Assembly: GCF_028553765.1 (NCBI RefSeq)
Contig: NZ_CP067134.1
Location: 2,957,001-3,021,000 of the forward strand
DNA from: Paracoccus stylophorae
GTDB lineage: Bacteria > Pseudomonadota > Alphaproteobacteria > Rhodobacterales > Rhodobacteraceae
Direction: 5' to 3'
Length of the DNA stretch: 64,000 nucleotides
Shown here: positions 1 through 9,143 of the stretch, in pieces
How the letters are laid out: every line of letters begins with the position of its first letter
Numbering within the stretch: position 1 is the first letter of the stretch
The notes under the pieces: model-generated
Told to the model about the DNA's origin: nothing
Databases searched by the model: none
Seen by the model: the letters and a program-made list of their open reading frames with translations, nothing else
Position numbers and translations under genes: made by a program

Positions 1-306
1 GTGGTGTCGGGCGAACCGCTGTTCGTCAGTGCCGCGAAATACAATTCCGGCTGCGGCTGGCCCGCCTTTACCAAACCCGTCGACGGCAACGTGACCGAAC
101 ATCGCGACGTGTCCTTCGGCATGGTCCGGACCGAGGTGCGGTCGCGGCACGGCGACAGCCATCTGGGCCATGTCTTTCCCGACGGCCCCCCCGACCAGGG
201 CGGTCTGCGTTACTGTATCAACTCGGCCTCGCTGCGCTTCGTCCCCAAAGAGAAGATGCAGGAAGAAGGCTATGGCGACTATCTGGATCAGGTCGAGGAG
301 GCTTGA
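1..306 (+). CDS. msrB: Peptide-methionine (R)-S-oxide reductase MsrB, 5' end cut off
   Basis: Reduces methionine-R-sulfoxide in oxidised proteins. The reading frame is open to the window edge and lacks the first 40 or so residues of the family, so the true start lies upstream. Visible family motifs are CGWPAF near the start, [10 protein letters not shown] in the middle and [11 protein letters not shown], which holds the catalytic cysteine. The stretch before HLGH reads RSRHGDS, without the CxxC pair that binds zinc in many MsrB proteins, so this looks like the zinc-free type; only half of the metal site lies in the window. The stop is one base before msrA, so the two stereospecific enzymes are co-transcribed. 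Confidence 0.95.
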   Translation: MVSGEPLFVSAAKYNSGCGWPAFTKPVDGNVTEHRDVSFGMVRTEVRSRHGDSHLGHVFPDGPPDQGGLRYCINSASLRFVPKEKMQEEGYGDYLDQVEEA

Positions 307-307
307 G

Positions 308-814
308 ATGACCGAACGCGCAATCCTGGCCGGCGGCTGTTTCTGGGGCATGCAGGACCTGATCCGGCGGTTGCCCGGCGTGATCTCGACCCGCGTGGGC
401 TATACCGGCGGCGATGTCCCGAACGCCACCTATCGCAACCACGGCACCCATGCCGAGGGGATCGAAATCGTCTTCGATCCCGCGCGCATCGGCTATCGCC
501 AGTTGCTGGAATTCTTCTTCCAGATCCACGATCCGTCCACGCCGAACCGGCAGGGCAACGATGTCGGCCCCAGCTATCGGTCGGCGATCTATTACCTTGA
601 CGAGGATCAGAAACAGACCGCGCTGGACACGATCGCGGATGTGGATGCCTCGGGGTTGTGGCCGGGCCGGGTTGTCACCGAGGTGGAACCCGCCGGCGAT
701 TTCTGGGAGGCCGAGCCGGAACATCAGGATTACCTGGAGCGCATCCCCAACGGCTATACCTGTCACTTTCCGCGCCCCGATTGGGTGCTGCCGAAACGCA
801 GCGCCGCCGAATAG
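308..814 (+). CDS. msrA: Peptide-methionine (S)-S-oxide reductase MsrA
   Basis: A 168-residue cytoplasmic enzyme that reduces methionine-S-sulfoxide, complementing MsrB. The active-site motif GGCFWG puts the nucleophilic cysteine at residue 11. [21 protein letters not shown] and the FFQIHDPST region are further MsrA hallmarks. The start was chosen because [13 protein letters not shown] is the normal beginning of the family and the ATG sits one base after the msrB stop; the longer open frame upstream only overlaps msrB. The C terminus ends shortly after the HQDYLER motif, as in short MsrA forms. It is followed by a strong hairpin and then the convergent efflux operon. Confidence 0.96.
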   Translation: MTERAILAGGCFWGMQDLIRRLPGVISTRVGYTGGDVPNATYRNHGTHAEGIEIVFDPARIGYRQLLEFFFQIHDPSTPNRQGNDVGPSYRSAIYYLDEDQKQTALDTIADVDASGLWPGRVVTEVEPAGDFWEAEPEHQDYLERIPNGYTCHFPRPDWVLPKRSAAE

Positions 815-837
815 CGCGTCACGCGCGGACAGCGCCC

Positions 838-872
838 GACGGGGCCGCACGGCAGACCGGCGGCCCCGTCTT
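838..872. terminator. Bidirectional hairpin terminator between msrA and the RND operon
   Basis: A perfect 11-bp stem (GACGGGGCCGC at 838-848 with GCGGCCCCGTC at 860-870) with an 11-base loop sits between the convergent msrA and RND pump genes. The U-run is short, so rho-independent activity is inferred from the stem and its position. Confidence 0.6.
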
Positions 873-3800
873 CAGGTCTCCGCCGGGTCTTTCGCGGGCG
901 GTTTGACGCCGAACACGGCGCAGTAAAGCGCCGGCACGAAGACAAGCGTGACCAATGTGCCGGCGATGATGCCCCCCATCATCGCGAACGCCATCGGCCC
1001 CCAGAACACCTGCCGCGAAATCGGGATCAGGGCCAGCGACGCCGCCGCCGCCGTCAGCAGGATGGGCCGCGCACGGCTGTCCGAGGCCTCGAAGACCGCG
1101 TCCCATCTGGACCGGCCCTTTCCCAGAAGTTCCTGGATCTCGTGCACAAGGATGACCGAGTTCCGGATCAGGATGCCGATCAGCGCAAGGATCCCCAGAA
1201 TCGCCACAAACCCCATCGGAACGCCGAACGGCACCAGCACCGCGACCACCCCGATCAGGCCCAGTGGCGCCGCGGCGAACACGATCAGCGACAGGCGGAA
1301 CCCCTGCATCTGCGCCATCACCAGCGTGGCCATGATCAGCAGCATGATCGGCACGACATCCGCGATCGGCGCCTGGCTTTCGCCCGACGTCTCGACCGTG
1401 CCGCCAAGTTCGACCGAAACGGAGGGCGGCAGGTCCGCGCGGAAATCGTCGATGGCAGGCGCCAGATCCTGAACCAGCGTGGCGGGCTGGTCAGCGGTGG
1501 CGATGGCCGCCATGACCGTGACCGTGGGCCGCCCGTTGCGCTGCTGGATCAGCGGCTGTTCGGTGCCATAATTCAGGCTGACCAGCGCGGTCATCGGGAT
1601 CCGCTGGCCGGTGCTGGTGGTCAGTTGAAGATTGCGGATCGATTCCAGCGATTCGCGATCCTGGGCGTCGCCGCGCGCGATCACGTCGATCAGGAAGATA
1701 TCGTCGCGCAGCTGCGTCACGACCACGCCCGAAAACAGCGCCGACAGCGAATCCGAGATGTCTTGGCTGGTCACGCCCAGTTGCCGCGCCTGGTCCTGAT
1801 CCACCTGAAGCCGCACGACCCGCGCCGGTTCGTTCCAGTCCATCGCGATGTCGCGCAGACGCGGCTCGGACGCCAGCACGGTGGCCAGACCGCGCGCCGC
1901 GTCGCGGGCCGCGTCGATGCTGTCGCCGCTGACGCGATACTGCACCGGCTTGCCGACCGGGGGACCGATTTCGAGGTTCTTGACATAGATGTCGACGCCC
2001 GTGAATTCGCGCGCGGCAAGATCGTTCAACCGCGCCTTGACCCGGTCGCGCGCCGCCAGATCCGGGGTCTGGATCACGATCTGCCCCATATGCGGCCCCG
2101 GCGTCGGCACGTCCATCGACAGCACAAAGCGCGGCGCGCCGCGCCCGACATAGGACGTCCAGAAGCTGACATCCGCATCGTCGGCCAGCGTCGCCTCCAG
2201 CCGGTCCATATCGGCGCGCGTCTTGGCGATCGAAGCGTTCTGGCGTTCGGTCACATCGACCAGAACCTCGGTCCGGTCCGAGGTGGGAAAGAACTGCTGT
2301 TCGACAAAGCGCATCCCGAACACGGACAGCGCAAAGATCGCCAGCGTGATCGCGATGGTCAGCCACCTGAACCGCATGGCGATCCGCAGCAGGCCATGGA
2401 ACCGGCGGCGCAGCCAGCCGGGGCGATGGCCTTCTTGATGCGCCATCTTGGTGGTCAGGAACGTCACCCCCAGAAGCGGCGCGAACAGCACGGCCACCAC
2501 CCACGAGATCAGCAGCGAGACGGCGATCACCACGAACAGCGAAAACGTGAACTCGCCCGCGGCCGAGTTGTTCAGCCCGATGGGAATGAAGCCGGCCACG
2601 GTGACCAGCGTCCCGGTCAGCATCGGAAACGCGATCGAGGTCCAGGCATAGCTGGCCGCGTTTTCAAGCGATTCGCCCAGTTCCAGACGCGAGATCATGG
2701 TTTCGATGGCGATCATGGCATCGTCGACCAGCAGCCCCAACGCGATGATCAGCGCGCCAAGCGAGATCCGCTGCAGGGTGATGTCATAGAGGTCGAGGAT
2801 GACGAAGGTGATCGCCAGCACCAGCGGGATGGTCAGCGTCACCACGAACCCGGCCCGGAACCCCAGGCTGATGAAGCTGACGATCAGCACGATGATCACC
2901 GCCTCGGCCAGCGCGGTGACGAAATGGCCGACCGCCTCGTCGACGACATGCGGCTGGTCGGCGACCTTCGCCATCTCGATCCCGATGGGCAGATCGGCGG
3001 CGACCTGCGCCATCAGCGCGTCCAGTTGCCGCCCGAATTCAAGGATGTTCTCGCCATCGCGCATCCCGATCTGCAGACCGATGGCCGGCTCGCCCCGGTA
3101 ACGGAACAGCGACTGGGGCGGGTCTTCATAGCCGCGTCGCACCGTGGCCACGTCCGACAGGTTGAAGAACCGCTCGCCCACCCGCAGATTGACCGCGGCG
3201 ATCGAGGCGGCATCGTCGAACTGGCCGCCGACGCGCACCAGCACGCGCTCATCTCCGGCCTGGATCACGCCCGACGGTGCGATGGCGTTCTGCGTCGCCA
3301 GTGTCGCCATCACCTGCTGTTCGTTCAGCCCCAGTGCCGCCAGCCGCGCGGACGAGAATTCCAGATAGATCTCTTCGTCCTGCTCGCCCAGAAGCTCGAT
3401 CTTGCCGGCGGCATCCAGCGCCGCGACCTGCTTGCGGATATCCTCGATCCGGTCGCGCAATTCGCGCGGGGTGAACCCGTCCGAGGTGAAGGCATAGATG
3501 TTGCCGAACACGTCGCCGAAATTGTCGTTGAACTGGAAGCCCTGAAATTCCTGCGGAAATTCGGGTCTTATGTCGGCCATCATCTGACGCACGCGGTTCC
3601 AGATTTCGGGCACCTGCGGGCCGCGCGTGGTCGGCAAAAGCTCGACATACACCACCGTCTGCCCCGGCGTCGTGACCGAGCGGGTGTAATCAAGCTCGTC
3701 CAGCTCTTCCAGCTTCGTCTCGATCCGGGTGGTGACCTGTTTCAGCGTCTCCTCGATGCTGGCGCCGGGCAGCGCGGCGCCGATCAGCATCGTCTTGACG

Positions 3801-3931
3801 GTGAAGTTCGGGTCTTCCTCGCGGCCCAGGTTGAGATAGCTGTAGGCCCCGGCCAGCATCGACACGATCAGCAGGAACCACACGAAGCTGCGATGGTGCA
3901 GCGCCCAGTCGGACAGGTTGAACCGCCTCAT
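872..3931 (-). CDS. RND-family efflux pump, inner-membrane permease (TriC-like)
   Basis: A 1019-residue proton-driven inner-membrane efflux transporter, the usual length for the AcrB/HAE1 family. Membrane segment 1 lies at about residues 13-33, then a large periplasmic loop. A cluster of segments follows at about 335-480 and includes the relay motif GLLVDDAMIAIE with paired aspartates, then a second periplasmic loop and a C-terminal cluster at about 850-1000. The opening FNLSDWALHHRS resembles TriC and related pumps that work with two adaptors. Its start overlaps the stop of the second adaptor gene by four bases (ATGA), so translation is probably coupled. No outer-membrane channel gene is present, so a TolC-type partner must be encoded elsewhere. 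The substrate cannot be read from sequence. Confidence 0.93.
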   Translation of the reverse strand: MRRFNLSDWALHHRSFVWFLLIVSMLAGAYSYLNLGREEDPNFTVKTMLIGAALPGASIEETLKQVTTRIETKLEELDELDYTRSVTTPGQTVVYVELLPTTRGPQVPEIWNRVRQMMADIRPEFPQEFQGFQFNDNFGDVFGNIYAFTSDGFTPRELRDRIEDIRKQVAALDAAGKIELLGEQDEEIYLEFSSARLAALGLNEQQVMATLATQNAIAPSGVIQAGDERVLVRVGGQFDDAASIAAVNLRVGERFFNLSDVATVRRGYEDPPQSLFRYRGEPAIGLQIGMRDGENILEFGRQLDALMAQVAADLPIGIEMAKVADQPHVVDEAVGHFVTALAEAVIIVLIVSFISLGFRAGFVVTLTIPLVLAITFVILDLYDITLQRISLGALIIALGLLVDDAMIAIETMISRLELGESLENAASYAWTSIAFPMLTGTLVTVAGFIPIGLNNSAAGEFTFSLFVVIAVSLLISWVVAVLFAPLLGVTFLTTKMAHQEGHRPGWLRRRFHGLLRIAMRFRWLTIAITLAIFALSVFGMRFVEQQFFPTSDRTEVLVDVTERQNASIAKTRADMDRLEATLADDADVSFWTSYVGRGAPRFVLSMDVPTPGPHMGQIVIQTPDLAARDRVKARLNDLAAREFTGVDIYVKNLEIGPPVGKPVQYRVSGDSIDAARDAARGLATVLASEPRLRDIAMDWNEPARVVRLQVDQDQARQLGVTSQDISDSLSALFSGVVVTQLRDDIFLIDVIARGDAQDRESLESIRNLQLTTSTGQRIPMTALVSLNYGTEQPLIQQRNGRPTVTVMAAIATADQPATLVQDLAPAIDDFRADLPPSVSVELGGTVETSGESQAPIADVVPIMLLIMATLVMAQMQGFRLSLIVFAAAPLGLIGVVAVLVPFGVPMGFVAILGILALIGILIRNSVILVHEIQELLGKGRSRWDAVFEASDSRARPILLTAAAASLALIPISRQVFWGPMAFAMMGGIIAGTLVTLVFVPALYCAVFGVKPPAKDPAET

Positions 3932-5031
3932 GGCTCGACCCCCCTGCCGACCGGCTGGCCGTCCTCAAGCGAATGAACGCCGCGGATCACGACCTCGTCC
4001 CCGTCCGACAGCCCCGACCGGATCAGCGTACGATCCTGGATTTCGGGGCCGGTGCGGACCTGCACGGCCTCGACCCGCGCGGTGTCGCCCTCGCGCAGCA
4101 CCCGCCAGACCCAGTCACGCCCGTCACGCGAAAAGATCGCCTTGGGCGCGACAGTCAGCGCCGGTTCGCCGGCGGTGCCAAGCCGGGCGCGGATCAGCGC
4201 GCCCAGACGGAACGGCGCGTCGGCGGGCAGGGTCAGATACAGACGCCGCGTGCGGGTCGCGCGGTCGGCCAGCGGCTCGATCCGGTCCAGCGTGGCCGGC
4301 ACCTGCCGGTCGGCATCGGTGCGTTGCCAGACTGTGAACGCGGCGTCGTCGGGCAGACCGCCAAGCGCCGATTCCGGCAAGTCGATCACCGCCTCAAGCC
4401 GGTCATCGGCCGACAGTTGCAGGATCGGCGCGCCGGCATCCACGACGGCGCCGGGCGTTTCAAAGACGGCGCTGACCACGCCCGCGAACGGCGCGGTCAT
4501 GGTGGCAAAGCTTTCCGCGTCCTGCGCCTGAACCAGTTCGGAACGCGCCTGATCGGCCGCAGCCTCGGCCAGGGCGGCGGCGCGCTGTGCCTGTTCCAGC
4601 TGCGCGTTCGAGGCGACATTGCGCCGCGCCAGCTCTTGCGTGCGTTCCAGCGTGGTGCGCGCGGTCCGCAACTGCACCTGGGCGGCGTCGACGGCGGCCT
4701 GCGCGGCGCGGGTGGTGGCGGCCATGTCCTCGGTGCTGAGTTCGGCCAGCACCTGACCCTCTTCGACCATGTCGCCCAGATCGACATCGCGGCTGACCAT
4801 CCGGCCAAGCGTCTGGAACGCCATCGTGACCTGGGTGCGGGCCTGCACGGTGCCGGGCACCCACCGCCACGCCTCGCCCCGATCCTCGACGATCTCGGTC
4901 ACGACGGGGCGCGGGTCGGCCTGCACCACAGGTTCATCGCCAAAGCCCAGCCAGTCCGGCAGTTCCAGCGCGGACGCGGGACCGACCAGCGCCAGCGCCG
5001 CCGCCAGCAACAAGGCGAGCCGACACATCAT
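3928..5031 (-). CDS. RND efflux periplasmic adaptor subunit (second of two)
   Basis: A 367-residue membrane-fusion protein linking the RND pump to an outer-membrane channel. It has an N-terminal signal sequence (MMCRLALLLAAALALVGPASA, cleaved near residue 21), a split biotinyl-lipoyl-like domain, and an alpha-helical hairpin rich in Ala/Gln/Arg at about residues 90-165. The second lipoyl half (APFAGVVSAVFETPGAVVDAG) and a beta-barrel region follow. Both ends overlap neighbours by four bases (5028-5031 and 3928-3931). It differs clearly in sequence from the adaptor just upstream, so this is not a recent tandem copy. Confidence 0.92.
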   Translation of the reverse strand: MMCRLALLLAAALALVGPASALELPDWLGFGDEPVVQADPRPVVTEIVEDRGEAWRWVPGTVQARTQVTMAFQTLGRMVSRDVDLGDMVEEGQVLAELSTEDMAATTRAAQAAVDAAQVQLRTARTTLERTQELARRNVASNAQLEQAQRAAALAEAAADQARSELVQAQDAESFATMTAPFAGVVSAVFETPGAVVDAGAPILQLSADDRLEAVIDLPESALGGLPDDAAFTVWQRTDADRQVPATLDRIEPLADRATRTRRLYLTLPADAPFRLGALIRARLGTAGEPALTVAPKAIFSRDGRDWVWRVLREGDTARVEAVQVRTGPEIQDRTLIRSGLSDGDEVVIRGVHSLEDGQPVGRGVEP

Positions 5032-6098
5032 GGCTGCGCCCCCGCCGGCTGAACCTTGCGCCCCGGATAAAGAAGCTGCGACCCGGCACCGACCACCGTC
5101 TGACCGGCCTCGACACCGTCCGACAGATAGACGGTGTTGTTGCCGAAACGGCTGATCCGCACCGGCGTCAGGCGCACGCGGTCGTCGTCGTCCACGATCC
5201 AGACCGCCGGGCTTTCGCCCTGACGCATCAGCACCGTCCAGGGCAGCACGATCCCCGCATCGGTCGAGATCTGCAAATGGCCACGCACCGCCGCACCCAA
5301 CAGCGACATGTTGCCGGTGACCGGGCCGATCCGGGCGCGCAGCGTCACCGTGCCGGTGCGGGGATCGACCAGCGGCGCGATCTCGGTCACGGTGCCGGTC
5401 AGGTCGGGCCGGTCGATGTCGATGGTCGTCAACCGCACCTCACGCCCCATCGCCGCATCCAGCAGCGGGTGATCGGGCGCCTGGAACACCGCCTCCAGCC
5501 CCTCCAGCGTGGCCAGCGAAAAGGCCGGCTGCGCGGCGCCGACGATCTGTCCGGGCGCAACCGCGCGGTTCGTCACGACCGAGGCTTGCGGCGCGCGCAG
5601 CACGGTGTCATCGACCGCGCGCCGTGCCTGATCGACCGCGCTTTCCGCGCGCTGGACCGATCCCGTCGCTTCGGACAGGCCCTGTTCGGCGGCGTCGCGG
5701 GCCGCGCGGGTGCCGACGCCGCGTTCCAGCATGGCATTGGCGCGCTGGCTGGCCTGACGTGCCTGCGCCTGCGCCGCCTCGGCCGCCGCCAGATTGGCCT
5801 GCGCCACCTTCAGCGCCTGATCCTGCTGAACCGAATCCAGCCGCGCCAGCGCCTGTCCGGGCTGAACCCGGTCGCCTTCCTCGACCAGCACCTCGACGAC
5901 GCGGCCGCTTTGGCGAAAGCCCAGATCGACGCTGTCCAGCGCCTCGATCGAACCGGACAGTTGCAGATCGACGGCAAGCGGTTCCTGCCGCGCGGTCACG
6001 TATTCCACCCGCAGATCGGCACTCTGCGCCCCGACGCCCAAGGGAAGCAGGGCAAGGAAAACCGCAAGGACGCGCAGGACAACCATAACAGACACCAT
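5028..6098 (-). CDS. RND efflux periplasmic adaptor subunit (first of two)
   Basis: About 356 residues, first gene of the efflux operon. A signal sequence (MVVLRVLAVFLALLPLGVGAQ) is followed by the adaptor layout: lipoyl half (GSIEALDSVDLGFRQSGRV), a helical hairpin dense in Ala/Gln at about residues 85-150, the second lipoyl half, and a beta-barrel. Two ATGs are plausible, 6098 and 6086, and neither has a clean ribosome site; 6098 is given. The open frame runs much further upstream, but that part overlaps the divergent hydrolase gene and has no adaptor similarity. With the second adaptor and the pump it forms a three-gene unit like TriABC. Confidence 0.9.
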   Translation of the reverse strand: MVSVMVVLRVLAVFLALLPLGVGAQSADLRVEYVTARQEPLAVDLQLSGSIEALDSVDLGFRQSGRVVEVLVEEGDRVQPGQALARLDSVQQDQALKVAQANLAAAEAAQAQARQASQRANAMLERGVGTRAARDAAEQGLSEATGSVQRAESAVDQARRAVDDTVLRAPQASVVTNRAVAPGQIVGAAQPAFSLATLEGLEAVFQAPDHPLLDAAMGREVRLTTIDIDRPDLTGTVTEIAPLVDPRTGTVTLRARIGPVTGNMSLLGAAVRGHLQISTDAGIVLPWTVLMRQGESPAVWIVDDDDRVRLTPVRISRFGNNTVYLSDGVEAGQTVVGAGSQLLYPGRKVQPAGAQP

Positions 6099-6263
6099 TC
6101 CAATGAACCGCTTTTGCGGCAGAATCCACCTGTTGGAAAGCCCCCCTGTCCCTACGTCACCGCACCGCGTTATCGAAAATGCCATCGATCCGGCCCTGCG
6201 CCGATCCTGCCTCTTGACCGCTGGCGGACTGCCGGTTCTGTTGCCGGCAACAAGGAGTGCACG

Positions 6264-7055
6264 ATGTTCTATCAGGTCACCGATTGGGACGACGCCTATG
6301 CGAACGCCCCGCATATTCCGGGCGGCGACGCCTTTCCCGACCGCTGGCGGCAGCGATCTGCCGATTTCCGCGCGACGCATGCTTCGCAGGATCTGGGAAA
6401 GGGTCACCTGTTCCTGCCCGATGCCAAGCCGCAGGGGCTGGCCGTGTTCATCCATGGCGGATTCTGGATGAGCTTCGATCCCGGCCTCTGGTCCTATCTG
6501 GCGGCAGGTCCGCTGGCGGCGGGCTGGGCGGTGGCGATGCCGGCCTATAGGCTGGCGCCGGCGGCACGGATCGCCGCGATCACGCGCGAGGTCGCAGCCG
6601 CGATCGAGGACGCCGCAAGCCGCGTCGCCGGTCCGATTGCACTGACCGGACACTCGGCCGGGGGGCATCTGGCGGCACGGATGATCTGCGATGACGGCAC
6701 CCTTTCAGATCCCGTCGCGGCACGGGTCAGCGCCTGCGTCCCGATCTCGGCCCTGTCCGATCTGCGCCCGCTGATGCGGACCGCGATGAACCGGACGCTG
6801 TCCATCGACGCCGACGAGGCACAGAGGGAAAGCCCCGCCCTGCTGACCCCCAGGCCGGACATCCCCGTCACCATGTGGGTCGGCGGCATGGAACGGCCGG
6901 AATTTCTGCGCCAGTCGCGGCTGCTGGCCGATATCTGGGCAGGTCTGGGCGCCGCGACCGACAGCGTCGTCGATCCCGGCCGGCACCATTTCGACGTGAT
7001 CGAGGCGCTGACCCGGCCCGACAGCCCGCTGACCCGGACGCTGCTGAGCCGGTGA
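6264..7055 (+). CDS. Alpha/beta hydrolase, arylformamidase/esterase-like
   Basis: A 263-residue cytoplasmic hydrolase. It shows the oxyanion-hole motif HGGFW (residues 64-68), the nucleophile elbow GHSAGG with Ser131, and a C-terminal histidine in the segment GRHHFDVIE. The HGGxW plus GHSAGG pairing is shared with kynurenine formamidase-type and carboxylesterase-type enzymes, but no kynurenine gene is nearby, so the substrate is open. The start at 6264 is supported by AAGGAG seven bases upstream; the long in-frame extension before it lies over the divergent efflux gene and is not coding. Confidence 0.85.
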   Translation: MFYQVTDWDDAYANAPHIPGGDAFPDRWRQRSADFRATHASQDLGKGHLFLPDAKPQGLAVFIHGGFWMSFDPGLWSYLAAGPLAAGWAVAMPAYRLAPAARIAAITREVAAAIEDAASRVAGPIALTGHSAGGHLAARMICDDGTLSDPVAARVSACVPISALSDLRPLMRTAMNRTLSIDADEAQRESPALLTPRPDIPVTMWVGGMERPEFLRQSRLLADIWAGLGAATDSVVDPGRHHFDVIEALTRPDSPLTRTLLSR

Positions 7056-7138
7056 CGCGTCGGCCGTGCACGATGACAAGACCGCCCGCACCGCAGGTTT
7101 TCGCCCCTGTTGGCAAGGGAAAACCTTGAAAGATGAAA

Positions 7139-7215
7139 TGGTAGCGGAGGAGGGATTTGAACCCCCGACACAAGGATTATGATTCCTCTGCTCTAACCAA
7201 CTGAGCTACTCCGCC
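7139..7215 (-). tRNA. tRNA with CAU anticodon, most likely elongator tRNA-Met
   Basis: The minus strand folds into a full cloverleaf of 77 bases. The acceptor arm is GGCGGAG/CTCCGCT with a G-U first pair, the D arm GCTC/GAGC, the anticodon stem GAGGA/TCCTT around loop ATCATAA, and the T arm GGGGG/CCCTC around TTCAAAT. It ends in discriminator A and an encoded CCA. The anticodon CAU means Met, or Ile if the C is converted to lysidine. The anticodon stem lacks the three G-C pairs and the 1-72 mismatch of an initiator, so elongator Met is preferred. Confidence 0.9.
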
Positions 7216-7334
7216 ACGGGTGCCGGCGATTTACGGAAAGCCGTCAGGGGCGTCAAGGGGTTTCGTGGCGACAGACGAACTTGCCGGCCTTTGCGGGTGC
7301 GCGGCAACCGTTGCCGGCCCGCGCGGTCGCGCCG

Positions 7335-8657
7335 TCAGCCGCGCGCCTTCACCACCCGCAGCAGCGGCATCACGTCGGACATGTCCGGGCCGTGCGCCTG
7401 CCCCGTCACCGCCTTGCGCAGCGGCATGAACAGCGATTTGCCCTTGCGGCCCGTCGCCTCTTTCACACGTGCGGTCCATTCGCCCCAGCTTGCATCCGTA
7501 TAGGGCGGGGGCGGCAGCATGGTCATCGCCTGCGCGACGAAATCGGCGTCTTCGGGGTCGATCTGCGGCTCGGCCCCTTCGTTGAAGATGCGCCACCAGT
7601 CGGCCAGATCCTCGATCCGGGTGATGTTCTGCGAGGCCACGCGCCAGAACCGTTCGGCCTGATCCTCGGGCACGCCAAGCGCCAGAATCCGGTCGCGAAC
7701 CGCCGCGAAGGGCAGCGACTGGTTCCGTTCGCGGGTCAGCGGCCACAGATCCTCGGCGTCGAACTTGGTGGGCGAGGCGCCGAACTGCGACAGATCGAAC
7801 GCCTCCGCCAGCTCGTCAAGGTCGGTCAGCCGGACCGGCTGTCCCGACCCCAGCCTGCCCATCAGCGACAGCAGCGCCTGGGGCGCGACCCCCGCCTCGC
7901 GCAGATCCTTCAGCGACAGCGCGCCCAGACGCTTGGACAATTCCTCGCCCCGCGCGCCGGTCAGCAGGCTGTGATGGGCGAAATTCGGCGGCGTGCCGCC
8001 GATGGCGCGGATGATCTGGATCTGCGTGGCCGTGTTGGTGACGTGATCCGATCCGCGCACGATATCGGTCACCCCCATATCGGTGTCGTCCACCGACGAG
8101 GCGAAAGTATACAGCACCTGCCCGTCGGCGCGGATCAGCACCGGATCGCTGACCGAGGCCGCGTCGATCGAGATGTCGCCCAAGATGCCGTCCTGCCATT
8201 CGATCCGCTCGTGATCCAGCCGGAAACGCCAGTATCCCTCGCGCCCCTCGGCGCGCAGCCGGTCCTTGTCGGCGTCCGACAGGGCCAGCCCGGTGCGGTC
8301 ATAGACCGGCGGCCGGCCCATGTTCAGCTGCTTCTTGCGCTTCAGATCCAGCTCGGTCGGGGTTTCGAACACCTCGTAAAGCCGCCCATCGGCCCGCAAA
8401 TCGTCGGCGACCTGCGCGTATCGGTCCAGCCGCTGCGACTGCCGCTCGACCCGGTCCCAGTGCAGGCCCAGCCAGTCCAGATCGCGCTTGATCCCCTCGA
8501 CATACTCCTCCTTGCTGCGGTCCCGGTCGGTGTCGTCCAGCCGCAGGATGAAGGTCCCGCCGGCCTTGCGCGCAATCAGATAGTTGAACAGCGCGGTCCG
8601 AAGGTTGCCCACATGGATGTGGCCGGTGGGCGAGGGCGCAAAGCGGGTGGTGGTCAT
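7335..8657 (-). CDS. gltX: Glutamate--tRNA ligase (440-residue form)
   Basis: Charges tRNA with glutamate. The class I signature appears as SPTGHIHVG (HIGH motif) at residues 9-17 and GEELSKR (KMSKS motif) near residue 245, with the catalytic domain followed by a shorter anticodon-binding domain. At 440 residues it matches the shorter of the two GltX types common in alphaproteobacteria, where one form may prefer tRNA-Gln as part of the transamidation route; which role this copy plays cannot be told here. It is divergent from the zinc peptidase gene, with 78 bases between starts. Confidence 0.95.
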   Translation of the reverse strand: MTTTRFAPSPTGHIHVGNLRTALFNYLIARKAGGTFILRLDDTDRDRSKEEYVEGIKRDLDWLGLHWDRVERQSQRLDRYAQVADDLRADGRLYEVFETPTELDLKRKKQLNMGRPPVYDRTGLALSDADKDRLRAEGREGYWRFRLDHERIEWQDGILGDISIDAASVSDPVLIRADGQVLYTFASSVDDTDMGVTDIVRGSDHVTNTATQIQIIRAIGGTPPNFAHHSLLTGARGEELSKRLGALSLKDLREAGVAPQALLSLMGRLGSGQPVRLTDLDELAEAFDLSQFGASPTKFDAEDLWPLTRERNQSLPFAAVRDRILALGVPEDQAERFWRVASQNITRIEDLADWWRIFNEGAEPQIDPEDADFVAQAMTMLPPPPYTDASWGEWTARVKEATGRKGKSLFMPLRKAVTGQAHGPDMSDVMPLLRVVKARG

Positions 8658-8735
8658 GGGCGTCTCCTGTTGTCCGGTGCTCTTTCACACGGCGCGATTT
8701 TTGTCCATATCGGGGACGCAACGCAGGAGGTGCGG

Positions 8736-9143
8736 ATGACTGACTGGGACGGCGTGCGGGCACCCGACGCAACCGAGATCGAAAGCATGGCACGCGCCGC
8801 CATGGCGACGTTGCCGGCGCAATTCGCGGGTCACGCGCAGGATGTCGCGATCCGGGTGGCCGAGTTCGCGCCCGACGAGATGCTGGACGAATTGCAGATC
8901 GACGATCCGTTCGAGTTGACGGGTCTTTACGACGGCATCCCGGTGACCGAAAAATCGGTCGCCGACCAGCCCGGCGGGCCGGACATCGTCTGGCTGTTCC
9001 GCCGCCCGCTGCTGGACGAATGGGCCTCGCGCGGGGACGTGACCCTGGGCGAATTGATCGGCCATGTCGTCACCCACGAACTGGCCCATCATTTCGGCTG
9101 GTCCGACGACGATATCGCGCGCATCGACAGGTGGTGGGAATGA
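8736..9143 (+). CDS. Small metallopeptidase-like protein (Zincin_1 type)
   Basis: A 135-residue cytoplasmic protein with the zinc-metallopeptidase signature HELAHHFG near residues 117-124 and a downstream Asp-rich segment WSDDDIARID. This matches the short Zincin_1 family, whose members often lack a known substrate. A perfect AGGAGG at 8725-8730 fixes the start. The stop overlaps the following sugar-kinase start by four bases, so the two are translationally coupled, which is the only hint about its role. Confidence 0.85.
   Translation: MTDWDGVRAPDATEIESMARAAMATLPAQFAGHAQDVAIRVAEFAPDEMLDELQIDDPFELTGLYDGIPVTEKSVADQPGGPDIVWLFRRPLLDEWASRGDVTLGELIGHVVTHELAHHFGWSDDDIARIDRWWE

Noticed and set aside
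1142..3976. A 944-codon open frame on the plus strand over the RND pump
   Set aside because: The product is His/Arg/Asp/Gln-rich with no domain; it is the antisense shadow of the pump, which has all family motifs.
7139..7215. Reading the CAU tRNA as initiator tRNA-fMet
   Set aside because: It lacks the 1-72 mismatch and the G-C-rich anticodon stem of initiators. The lysidine tRNA-Ile alternative is not excluded but not preferred.
7281..8735. Extending the zinc peptidase frame upstream to a 620-residue protein
   Set aside because: The extension is the antisense of gltX. The AGGAGG before 8736 gives the true start.
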